From the NCBI GenBank assembly GCA_002224055.1, contig AZLU01000166.1:1-64000 (forward strand): 64,000 nucleotides of DNA. The letters run 5' to 3'. This document shows positions 1 to 11,300 of this stretch, one piece after another. The DNA is from Pezizomycotina sp. ARF18. Its lineage: Eukaryota; Ascomycota. A model generated the notes under the pieces. It was not told the origin of the DNA, searched no databases, and saw only the letters and a list, made by a program, of their open reading frames with translations. The position numbers were made by a program, and so were the translations under genes. Within the stretch, counting starts at the first letter, position 1. Each line of letters starts with the position of its first letter.

Positions 1-2437
1 TATGCAAGAGGCTATATCCCCTATATTAGATTGGTGTTGTTATACCTTAGCCATCTTATTAAGAAAGATTTTCAGGTTTTATCTTAACGAGTAGTTTTTT
101 CGCAAAAATTATTTGCTGGCCCTAAACTCAGTTCTTCGCCTTCGCTACCTGCTTGCTTAAATGCACTTCAGCCGCAGATCCTGTAGAGAAGACGGCAAAA
201 GCTTGCTGGCCCTCACTTCCAAGCGCCACAAAGCCTCTTTTAAATTTTAAATAGGCAAGGATCGTCGTATAGTACGCTCTAAGTAACTAGCCAACAACCT
301 TCGGCTCTCTTTCTTTATGTATGAAATGAAGATATTGTCTCATCTTGAAATGACATTGCTCAGCCGTGCGCCTAAAAAAAGAAAGCGGAGGTGTGGTCGG
401 GATTGTTATCGCGTTCATCCGCCTGGTACTGGTACATCTTGAGTCTTTATTATTATTTAGTGCCCTTTTTTCTCCATGGATCATCGCAACACAACAGCCC
501 TTTCAAAAGGTTAGCTTCCGCGGATCGGTAAGCGGAAGACTAAGTGAAAGACGCTATCCTATTAAGGGTACTCCAATTGACCTCGTCTATGAGCCAATGA
601 CCATGCTGCCGCTCTCGCCGCAGCCAAGAAATGCGTCCGGCATCGAGACAACCATTCTTCTACATCAATGGAAGTCCGTGAAACGCGTGTATTGAGGTTC
701 GTGAACGAGTCTACAGGCATCCCCTCGAGTCCCTCAGATCTTTGGTTCTCTCGTACGATGAAAAGAAGAGAATACTACAATCGCTTGAAGGTCTATACAT
801 GTATAAGAAGAGTACCTAGCATGTTCATGTTCAGACGTTTTGCTAATGACCAAAGCGGAAGCGATACTCGTAAATTCAATAGCTATACTGGTCGAAGAAA
901 CCTCTCAGTGACAACGCTATAACCATCGAAGTTGACCAACAGCGGGCCTAGATAGAAAGGAGAATCTTCCTAGTAAATCCGGCGGGAAACAAGCAGACGT
1001 GTTTTTCCCATCCAGACGAGCTCCGATCCGAAATCTCCGAAGTGTAATTCCACTAGCCCGGAATGTGCAGCTTCGTTGTCAACGGGGCCGATTTTTTTTA
1101 AACTCAATACACCTCTTGCAACCCAGCATCGGATTTCGAGGCTCTTACTGGCATTTCATAGATCATTGAAGCGGGAAAGCAAAAGCTTCGATTTACTGCC
1201 TTGTGTGGATACATATCTTCGACTCCGACCTCTTTCTACAACTATCAATTTTGACATCCTCGGCGTCGAAAGGGAGCCTTGCTTAAGTGCTAGAGAAGCC
1301 TGGCTTAAGTGTGGTATAAGTTGACAAAATAGTAGTTTAAAAGACTCATCATCTACCAATACGAGGCGCCGATTTGGTGCTATATAGTAATGGTTCGTTA
1401 GGATGATGGTAGAAGTTGGAGTTTAGAAAAGTAAGCTTTTTTTTTGATCGATAGGCGGAGGACCAGTTGAGAATATTAGTCATAATACCCTTGAAGTTCA
1501 CACTGCAAATTCTCTTGCTGGACAGTAAGTAGCGGATGACCTGTAACTGGGAATATACACACGATTTATATTGCCTGGTTTAGCTCTACCTTGTGGATGG
1601 ATGATAGTGATTCCACGGCGTTCTACTGGGTACGCACGCTAAAACCTCTGCGATGGTAAAATGTGTCCCTAAAGAGTTTAAGCAGAATCCTCAATGATAC
1701 ACCACGTCTAGAGAAACCAGAGGTTTAAGGAGTTTGCGAGTGATTAGGAATTTAGGATCCATAGAAGCGTAAAAACAACACAATATAAAAGAATGAAAAC
1801 TCTTTGCCTTAAATCGTTGACTAGTTGCACGAAATGTCGCGAGATATGTAAGATTATAAATATAACGAGAAAGCATTACGAGGAAGATACTTGAAACGGA
1901 AGAGAATGGCAGACAATTAGACGCTTGACGCTTGACGCTTGACGATGAAAAACGAACGACGAACGACGAACGACGACTTACGTATACTGGAGTTATACTA
2001 AAAAAAGTGACAGGAATCTAGTTTTATTGACCTAAAACGTGGAAAGCTTTTCTGCAATTAGGAATTCCAGTTTGCATGAATCGCTAGAGTTGATTATCTG
2101 CGGGGGGAGGTATGGTGGTAAAGCCTTCTAGTTGTTTGCAAACACTTTCTTGTGATTCGGTGCTGCAGTTCTTCCGATTGAAATCCAGTAGGTATTAAAG
2201 CTCCGGAAGGCTAGACTTGTAAGATATGTTAGTATTTAATAATAGCTAGGGCGGCGCTCCGCAATTGATTTTTTACGTTGCTGCCCCTCTTTTCTCGTCA
2301 CCTTCCTAAGAAATCCTGAAATTTTCCAATATCTTAAGCATTGTTCGTAGATTGCTTTCGCCAATTTATAGTTCGAAGGATCATTACCCTTACTGATATA
2401 CTTAAAGTCTTCTCCTAGTCGACTAGAGGGGATCGTA
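1..2437. other. No recognisable gene
   Basis: Only short open frames occur (longest 109 codons, at 366-695) and none shows a domain, signal peptide or convincing codon pattern. The sequence is AT-rich with scattered stops. A small minisatellite lies at 1921-1977. Confidence 0.5.
1921..1977. repeat. Compound minisatellite
   Basis: Three copies of the 7-mer ACGCTTG are followed, after a short spacer, by about three and a half copies of a GAACGAC unit. Both units are visible by eye. It is a simple tandem repeat in non-coding DNA with no evident function. Confidence 0.85.
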
Positions 2438-5400
2438 ATGAAATTTAAAAATCTTAGTCTGGAAGACCCCGTAAGTATCTCCTTTGAGACAATAATTGAG
2501 GTATTTCGAGTCATTGGGGCCTGTTTTAGGCGAGGCTGACAATAACAACCGTAGCCTCCGACTACGAGGAAGGCGTGTCCGAACGTCGTACTTGCACGAG
2601 ATGCGATCGAGAACGACCTGTGTCTCAGTTACGTTCATGTGCTGCCCTAGCTGCGGCGAGGAGACGCGTCTCTGCGTTGATCTTTGCGAAGATCCCGATT
2701 GCACGGAGACGGCAAGATGTGAAGGCGACTGTAAGACTTGCTGGGAGGCGCATCTTCCCCGCGCTCGTACCATCCGTCCAAATCACAGCCAGGTCTCAGT
2801 TGAAATGATAATGCACTTTCGACAAGTAATGGGTTTGCAAATCAATCAACACAACGCAATAGCTACCACTTCAAAGATCTCGATACAACATGGATTTACG
2901 TGCGCGAGGGAGCGGGCGGGAGGATGAGTTTGGCTTTAAGTAAGACTTTGCAATCGTACATGGCCATCTCGGCCGGCAGCCAAGTTCAGGAATCACCTGA
3001 ACCGGGCGGCGAGGAGAGCAACCTCACTAGATTTCCCTCGTTGGTATCATTTATCGGGGCCACCGGTGCGGGGAAATCAACGTTGATCCGCGCTCTCATC
3101 GCATTGTCGCAATTGAACGATTCAACGCTATTCCCCCTACCAGTCCCTGCGGCGACGGATTCCATCGGAAAGCCGACAAGTTCCAACGTCCATCTCTACC
3201 GAGATCCTGACACCGTCCATAGCCTTTCGCCGATATTTTTCGTCGATAGCGAAGGGTTAGATGCCGGGGAGGAAACGCCCGTATCCCAAGGTGCGTCGAG
3301 GGTCAAGAACGAGGGCTTGCCGCTACTTTAATGGAGGTCGCTCTTGATTATACCTTGGGATTTTTCAACCAGGAAAAGCCTAGAAGCTCCATAGTAGAAG
3401 AAGTATTCCCCAGATTTCTATATACATTCAGCGATGTCGTATGCTTCGTGGTAGGTAATGATCAGACAATCGGGAGAGATATTGTTCGCTTGGTCTTATG
3501 GGCTCGGACCGGAATGTCCAGCTCCGTTAACCAGCCAGCATTACCAAGTCTCATTCTTATATTGAATTACGTCAAGAACATGAGTTCGAAACCAGAAGAC
3601 CCGGCATTGTTAGTGGATAAAATGATGGAATCGGTGGAAAAGTTAATACATAACGACAAATGTTTGAGTGATATTGCTCGAGAGCTTGACCCCAAGGGCG
3701 CTTCTCTCCAGACCACTCAAGACTTGTTGCTAGTTTATTTCTCCCGGATCAGAGCATTCCCGTATACGGTTTAGATACCACATCAGTGGAACACCGAAAG
3801 TCCTCTCGCAGTGCCGGCGCTTACGCCGCCAGATCTGTAGCGATGTGCAGACAATCCAAGACGCTCGAGCGAATAGCCGACGACAATTTGATGTTGACCA
3901 GCTCGGCTTTTTAATGGAGAAGGCGACGCACCACTTCTCTTTTGGCAGCAAAAAGGCCTTCGATGTCTACGAACAGTTTGGCAGCCAGTGCCACGACCCA
4001 AAACCGTAGCAGACCATATCGATGAGTTTTTGCTATCGACCAAAGGCCTTCATGCCGTGCCTGAGACGAGTCTCCCAGTCACGGGGATCTTAGGGCGGCA
4101 TATTGCGTACGGTCTTTGCGCTGATTTCATCAGAAAGCATCGAAACTATGGTAAGTTTTGCCACTACGGTAGTAATAATGACTCAGCACAGTACTTTGAC
4201 AAATGCGATAGTATTTACCCTGGAGGACTTTAAGAAGAGCTATGAGGACCATATTCGGGATGGGTATCGGCAATTCCGCGCGGCCGACACGTGCACCTTC
4301 AGCGACCCAGACTCAGGGTCGCAGTGCCGAAGCCGACGTGAATTTCATGGTGACATTCACCGATTCGATAACGGAAGAAGCCTCATAGGTGTGTTTCGGG
4401 TCCTCCTGCGGACACGCTCTGGTGGACATTTATTCAGGAAGTATACTCTTTCTTAAAGGAGGCGGTGCAATGCGCCTCGTCAAAGGGACTTAACGTGTTT
4501 CTAGAAACCCACAACCAGTGCCTCCGAGACGTCGCGACGAATTTCAGGACAATCTACAGCATAAAAACGTGCCTGATTTGTCTTAGTGCGACGCCAGTTC
4601 ATCAGATCCCATGCAGGCATGGTTTCTGTGATGATTGTCTCAAAGTTCGCTCTAATTGCTCCAAGGATGGTACAGTTTTACATTTAGCTAAATGCCCGCT
4701 CTGTCAATTAGAGTCGCCGACAGAAAGTTGGCCATGGGTCAAGATTCTTAAACCGCCGTCTGCTGGTTGCCGCATCCTCTCGTTAGACGGTGGAGGCATT
4801 CGCGGCATCGTGCAACTGATAACACTGAGAATTTTGGAGCAGGAGCTAGGGCTGGGCATACCGCTGGCGAGGTATTTTGACCTGATCGTCGGCACAGGAA
4901 TGGTAAGTTTTCAACCATGCCGCCTCACCCATTAACCAAAACTCTGAACTGTAAATAAGTCATTGGCATTTTGAGATGCGGTTCTAGCTAACTCCCCTTG
5001 AAATAGGCGGCTTGGTCGCCGTTGGTTTGTACGAAGGGAAATCCATTGATAGCATGATTGAATCTTTCGCCACACTTTGCAAAGATGTTTTCGAACGCTC
5101 GCAGTACAAGGTATTCGATTATATCGTGGTGGGCTCTGTCGCACATTGGATATGTAATTGGGCAAAATACGACTCCAATATTATGAAAGCCAAATTGGCC
5201 GGCATTCTCGAAGATTGTGGCGCCAGGTCGATGCACGACCATCCCCATCCAAAGAATGTCTCTGCGAACCTTGTGCTCACTACCGTGAAGAGTTCGAACC
5301 TTGAGACCAACCTGATCACAAATTACAATCGCGCAAAAACAGGTGAGCAGACAGGCCTGTAGGAAGGATGGATATTTTTTGTTTACCGCTTTGAAATATG

Positions 5401-6411
5401 CAAGATTTTTGACCAGGTGGTTGAATGAATTTAGGGAGAGATGGCCAATTCTACGTCTTAGCACTCCTGATGGTGATATGAGCTGTCTTCAGGCGTAAGT
5501 ATTCAACCACTTCAATGCCATTCATGGCTGTGTAATCGTTAATAGCTTTGAATCAGTGTAATGGCCGCTACCGCCTCTCCGGGCTATTTCAAACCTGTTC
5601 AGTATGGTCCATCACAGTACATCGACGGTGGGTCTAAGTTTAGCTGCCCAGCTGAGGTAGCCCTGGTTGAGAGCGGACTCATCTGGCCTCAGACACATTC
5701 TTTAGATATGCTACTCTCTATCGGCACTGGGGTTTACGGTGGCTCCGAGACTAGTACGGCGATACCTGATAACTGGAGTCAGGGACGCTGGCAGCAGTTA
5801 GCCGGTTTAGGAGAATTTGAACCGAACGTCATGTACGAAAAATTCTCCAGCGATACATGGAAACGCACACGGGTCGCCTTCGCCGTCTCAACTTGGACAC
5901 TAAGGACTGCGGCCCGCCAAGGGCGGACGACTGTAGCAAAATCGGGATTCTGACGAAACTGGTTTTAGAGGACAAACTCCTTGAGGAATACATTAAGGAA
6001 ACGAGCATTCTGTTATTGAGTAGTTTGTTCTATTTCGTTCCTTCAAGCAGATCATACACGTTTAAATATGGATATCGCATCGACGGTTACATAAGATGTC
6101 GCCTTTGTGTAGAGGAAAGCGGTGAACATGAAGCTTTGCGAAAACTCATCCCAAGAATTCTTTTCTTCGGCGAGCGAATTGTCAGGCTTAATGGGCCACA
6201 TGTTCTCAGGCTCCCGGGTTCACAGGACTGGAGCGATAGCATCGGCGAGCATGGAATGTCATTTAAATGCAGCCTTGAGGCAGCAGATTCGAAGAAGGAT
6301 TACTTTCTAGCAGCAGCTTTCGAAGCTGAGAGGACCGGGAGCGGGTTAAGGGTTACACCAATTAGCGGCTTTCCGTGTTCTTTTGCAGGTCGGTCCATAC
6401 TTACTATCTGA
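2438..6411 (+). CDS. GTPase-RING-patatin multidomain protein, frame-broken
   Basis: The order is a Cys-rich zinc-binding N-terminus (2590-2760, CTRC and CPSCGEETRLC), a P-loop NTPase with Walker A GATGAGKST (about 3060) and FVDSEG (about 3240), a C3HC4 RING (CLIC, PCRHGFCDDC, CPLC; 4570-4710), then a patatin lipase domain. The patatin part shows the oxyanion loop DGGGIRG (4790), DLIVGTG (4880), the Asp motif YIDGG (5620) and LLSIGTG (5710). This order is known from large fungal patatin-like proteins that hydrolyse lipids and have NLR-like architectures. The start at 2438 precedes a GTAAGT donor and is uncertain. Likely introns are 4903-5006 and about 5344-5435 and 5494-5550. The frame changes at least six times, for example near 2640, 3290, 3775, 3980 and 5940, so this is either a decaying gene or indel-rich sequence. 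The patatin nucleophile Ser appears to be Gly. Confidence 0.75.
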
Positions 6412-6923
6412 CCGACTATATTCAAAAACCTTATTGCTCCTTTTTATCTTCCACGTAAGGAATATCAGCATATTGATCCAAGACTAACACTATAGTCTAT
6501 ATGATTAGACATCGATCGTACACAATTTGATATTCAAAGTTTAGACGATTCCGATTTGCCCAGGGATACCAGGCTTGTCACAAACCTTCAAGGAGTATTA
6601 TGAGGTTATGCACAAATCAATACTATGGCTAACAGAGATACACATGATGATTAACGGGACATTCCAGATCATTAATTAATGGCCCCAGTTGGAACATGGC
6701 CAGTAGAATGTGTCAATTTACAGAATCTTTACTTGTATACTATCTGTATCATTCTGCTTTTCCGCTATAAATTTTTTAAAATGTTAAAATAAACCAGAAA
6801 GCGATCCTTTTTAACCAAGATGCTATTTTTGGGGGCTTCAAGCCATCGTAAATAACCTGAGGTAACGCCCAAGATTTACCGCAAGGCTCACACTTCAAGT
6901 CTGCACTTTTTCTTTCTGAAATA
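6412..6923. other. Spacer without gene
   Basis: AT-rich DNA between two convergent genes. I see no open frame or structure that I can interpret; it probably holds the 3' UTRs of both neighbours. Confidence 0.5.
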
Positions 6924-7549
6924 TCAGTTTATCATCCGAAAGTTCTCCGGGCGCCCGCAACTTGGGCAATTGAGACCCTCAACTTTGCCGTATTTCGTGA
7001 AAGTTTTCTTATCGTAGCGAGCTTCCTCAGATTTAGGACAGGTAGGGGCGTGACCGTTCGTTTTAGCGACGTACTCCCTGCCTGTGCCAGTGGCTCGAGC
7101 GTGCCTGGGCTTCAGGGTGCTGGTTGAATGCCGGCCGGACGTACTAGCACGATTGTAGTTGTACGCACCCGGACCGGTACTGCTGTGTCCCGTCGTGGGA
7201 GTACGGGACTTTTGCGACTTTGAACCCATTGCAACATACTGTTTTCCGCCGGCAGTCGTTGGCGCGTGGTAATGAACCGTACGAGCCCGAGACGCCTGAG
7301 TCATGGCACAGTAATTGCCGGGGCCGTCGACTTCCCATGTTTGCTGCGTGATGTGGTTGATGAGCGGATCGTGGCTCTGGACGGAGTCCTAGACGGAGCA
7401 TTGGAATATGAGGCGACATGTGTTCTAGAGGAGGGGTGAACAGATTTTCCGTGGCGCTTGTGATAAACTTCGACTTTTTGATTGCCCGTGCCAGCGGAAC
7501 CCGCCTCGGCGACATGCAAGAGTGAACTGCTAGGTCTCCCGAATGCCAT
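6924..7549 (-). CDS. Ser/Arg-rich disordered protein with C-terminal zinc-ribbon-like motif
   Basis: This reads from MAFGRPSSSLLHVAEAG at 7549. The body is low complexity, rich in Ser, Thr, Arg, His and Gly and probably disordered. The last 40 residues hold TCPKSEEARYDKKTF and, 20 residues on, LNCPSCGRPENF before the stop. These align by spacing with the zinc ribbons of the larger neighbour (8359-14560) and of the gene at 47241-48024. Here the first knuckle reads CPKS, so one ligand is lost or diverged. One frame change near 7300 splits the gene. It lies just downstream of the larger paralogue on the same strand, suggesting a local family expansion. Function is unknown. A nucleic-acid or protein-binding role is possible for a zinc ribbon, but that is inference. 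Confidence 0.6.
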
Positions 7550-8358
7550 TTTATTCTTAACCTCTTGATATATCGGTAGGGTTGTTCTCTTTACTAATGT
7601 CGATTCTAGGGATCGTACCAGGGCAACCTTTAATTTGCTGAAGCTTTTATAGGTTAGATAGTCAATATGATTTGCGATGTGGTGGGAAGATTATCGGGTC
7701 CATGCTGTTATATAGGAGGTAAGAGGCAAATGGAATGACTCGGAGACTGTCATTTCTGCAAGTTCTAAGCTCTAATTCGTCTCTTGATACACTAGTGCAC
7801 TGAAGAAATTCGAGTTCGTGTCGTATTATCGATGAAAGAATCCGAATGCGATATTTTAGAAGACGCTTACAATATGAGACCACAACAGTGATACGGAAGT
7901 ATAGGGGCTTGTAGTTAGCATAGATACATATCTCTTAAGTTCAAAGATTTAAATCACCATTATTATCACATCACCTAGTTAATGCAGTGCCCGTTAAGTA
8001 ATGTTAATGAAAGTATGGAACGGCACTACGCGCCGAGTCTATGGAACGTTTTTCGGACATCGAGAACAGGCCTTAATCTTTTATATTTCTAAACATAGTC
8101 TGTCAAGCTTAAGAATCCCTATCATGCATGATAGGCAATGGGATGGACAAAAATCCCGGACCGTTACCTGAATTCCTTAAATTTATTTCTAGTTTCTATA
8201 CATCCTTTACGCAAGAAATACTACTATGAACACTCGTGTAACCCGCTGGCACCTCCATGGAAGCATCTCCATGGAAAGATGTTTATATGGAGCGGCCTAC
8301 TAATACAGTCTTTATTCCTGGACAGCATCCTCTTCGACGTGAGTCAACTCGTCTTTAT
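7550..8358. other. Spacer without gene
   Basis: Upstream region of the small zinc-ribbon gene and downstream region of the large one. Short open frames on both strands (for example 7662-7883) have no recognisable feature. Confidence 0.45.
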
Positions 8359-11300
8359 TCACTCCCGAACCAGCGCCAGGATAAGAGCCTTCAGCCTGCA
8401 AAATTCAATATCACACTTCTTACACCGCCACAGGTTCGTCTTCTTTCCCTCCACCAGATATTTCCCGAACGCGCGACCGGATGCACGTCGTCCGCATTTC
8501 GGACAAAGCCTGTGAAACCCTTAGGAGCAAAGAAAGGATCTTCCGTTACAGCAGCAGCTGGCGGTGGGGGTCTTACCGGCTCCTCTATTTTCTTGCCCTC
8601 GGCAGTGTACATAACCTAAACCTACAGAAGCCCAGATCGCAGGGATCACAGCGCCAGAGATGCATTGACCGGTCTTGCAAATAGAAATCGCTGACGGCCA
8701 TCTCCGTAGAACGCTTTCCGCACTCCGGACAATATTTTTGGAAGGTTTGAAGAGGAGTGATATCCGCTGGTGGTTCCGCTGGTGGCTCCTCTGGTGGTTC
8801 TTATCTGTTTTGTCCTTTTTTTGGTCCTTGTTCGTTTGTCCTTATCAGTTTTGTCCTTATTTGCTTTGTCCCTCCAGAAAAACTTTCTGGTTCGAGACTG
8901 TGGTGGTTTGTCGGCCGGTGCTTCATCGACCGGTTGATTTGACTTATTGCTCGGGCTTGAACCTCGGCGTGATGTCGACTTCAGTGAGGCTGGATAAGGA
9001 AAGCCTATCACCCCGGGTAGTGACGGTCTTTCGGAGGGACCGGGTGATGGCACCTCGCGCTTATATGAGAAGTACTGTGAGAGCGAACAGAGGCCGCCGG
9101 GGAGCTGGATCAGGTGGGACACGGGCGGATTTAGCGGAGCCTGGAGTGTGAATTGATTGCGACCTGGATCTGTGATCTTTCTTAGATTGAACGGATGGAG
9201 GCCGCTCCGAAGGCAGGGGCGATGGAGGGGGAGGCGGAGGAGGTGACATGGCAGGCACAGACAGCGCCCGGGATCCTGGGCGGAGTCGGGTTTTGATCGA
9301 TGCGAACTTTGGGAAGGTTTCTTGACGTAGACGTGTGGCTCGGAGGCCGTTGGGATGGGGCGTAGAAGGCGCCGGGATGCAGCAACTTGGGCGGTCGACC
9401 GATCCGATCCGGAGTGTGATGGTTTCGGCGATTGAGGTTGCACTGATTTCGAAGACCGGACCGAATGAGCCTGAGAGCCCTGAGGGGGAGGTGCAACCGC
9501 CGAGCGATTCGAACCTTGGGAGTGCCTAGCTGAGGTTGAGTGTTGTGGGCCCTGAGAAGGAACTTGCAGTGGTGTCGATGGCCTGGTGGATGGAGCTCTA
9601 GAAGATGGTTGAGCAGGCGGGGATGAGGGAGGCACATCAGGAGCCGGCTCCTCTGAACGATGCGAGCAGCCTGATGGGCTTGAGATGGCTGAGATGGCCT
9701 TCTAGATGACGTTCCAGAATGTCGTGAAGCTTGAGAAGGCGCGGACGTGGGAGGCTTCAACGATGAGCTATGAGAAGGCTTAGTTAGGGGGGTGCGTGAT
9801 GGCTTGAACGCTGTGATGCAGGTCTAGTGGATGTACGCGATTCACCTCTGATGGCTCTGCCTATGTCTTCTGGTGGTTTGTTTGATTTCGTAGAAGCAGG
9901 CTGTGAGTGACGAGAACTCGAAACCTTAGTCTCAACGCGATGTGATGGGCGATAACTCTTCGCTGGGGTAATTGTCCCCAAAGCACGTGATGTCTGTGAG
10001 CATTGACTTTGCGCAGGTGGAGCCTGTGAAGGCTTGGGCTCGGAGGGCCGTGTCCCGGATCGTGTTGACGATCTATGCGCAGGAACTGGCTCCGTGGGAC
10101 CCTTTGAGATCGGTCTAGAAGATCTGGCATCCGATACACGAGACGGCTGCGATGTACGGCTAGGTTGAGTTATTTTATCGCTAGTCGACTTTAGAGGTAT
10201 GGGAATACTTTCCCTCGTCTTCGATGCTGATGTTGAACGAGGTGGAGTTATCTGTCTTTGTGAGCAAATAGAGGAACGGAGGGACGGCTACGAGGCCCTT
10301 CATCGACAGCCTTAAGTGAACTGCCACCTGTAGGACGCGAGCTGCTGCTAGATTGTCTAGATGAAGGCCAAGAACTTATAGTTCTGTGTTCAGATGGCTT
10401 TCCTGGCTGAAGCTGGCGAGTCGAGCTGGGTCTGGATGAACCAGAAGGCCTTGAATTGCGAGGTACAGGCGCTTTGGGAATCCGGTCCGGCTTAGGTGGG
10501 GGTCGGAAACTGTCTCCTGACATGCTACTGTCAATCGATGCCGGTGGGGGTCTACTCCGGAAGTTTGGGGAAATCCGAGTCTACTGGCATTATCGTTGCG
10601 GGCAACTGGAGGCGGGAAGTTTGGAGGTAGAGGCGGAGACGATACTCCTCCTGGTCGTGTGCTGCTCGCAGACGGTGCTTTGCTCGCAATGGAACTACTA
10701 CCAGACCCGTATGGAAAAGGCTCTTCCATCCAACTCGATTCATCCTTTCCCTTGGGATCGTGTGAAGGTTGCTTGTTGATGTCGGGTGGGTCGGGAGCGT
10801 ATTCAAAGATTCCTTAGTGTCCGGCATTGCTGGTCCGTCCTTAGGTCTGATAGTGCGAGGTAAGAAGCCTGGTGGGACCGCGCGCTGAAGCCGTTCAATC
10901 TGCCATGGGGGCATATCAGAGAGCTGTGCATCACTAGAGCCTGAGCTAGAGGAACAGCAGCCAGGAGACGGGGCGCCACGGCCAGGGGAAGGCACGGGAT
11001 CTTGTGGTCTGGTTTCATCGTTGAAAATTCTGAATCGAAGCCTTGTATATCCGATGGAAGCTGGCGATCTTTAATGGCCCTTTTCAAATCGGAATCAAAC
11101 GCTCCGGGATCAGCTGAACCAGGTCGAGCTTTTTCCGAATCCCTTGAGAGACCGGATTCGGGACCGAAGGGTAGCGGAGGAGGGGGTCTACCGCCCCCTT
11201 CCGGTCTTGGGATAGCCTTATGGCCGCCAGTAGACTCTTGAATAGATTCATGACTAAACTCCTGCCCCTTCCCGGGCTGGACGTCGAGTCTGCGTCTGGG

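Noticed and set aside
1921-1977. Repeat array as a possible CRISPR
   Set aside because: The units are 7 bp without spacers, and the genome is fungal; it is a plain minisatellite.
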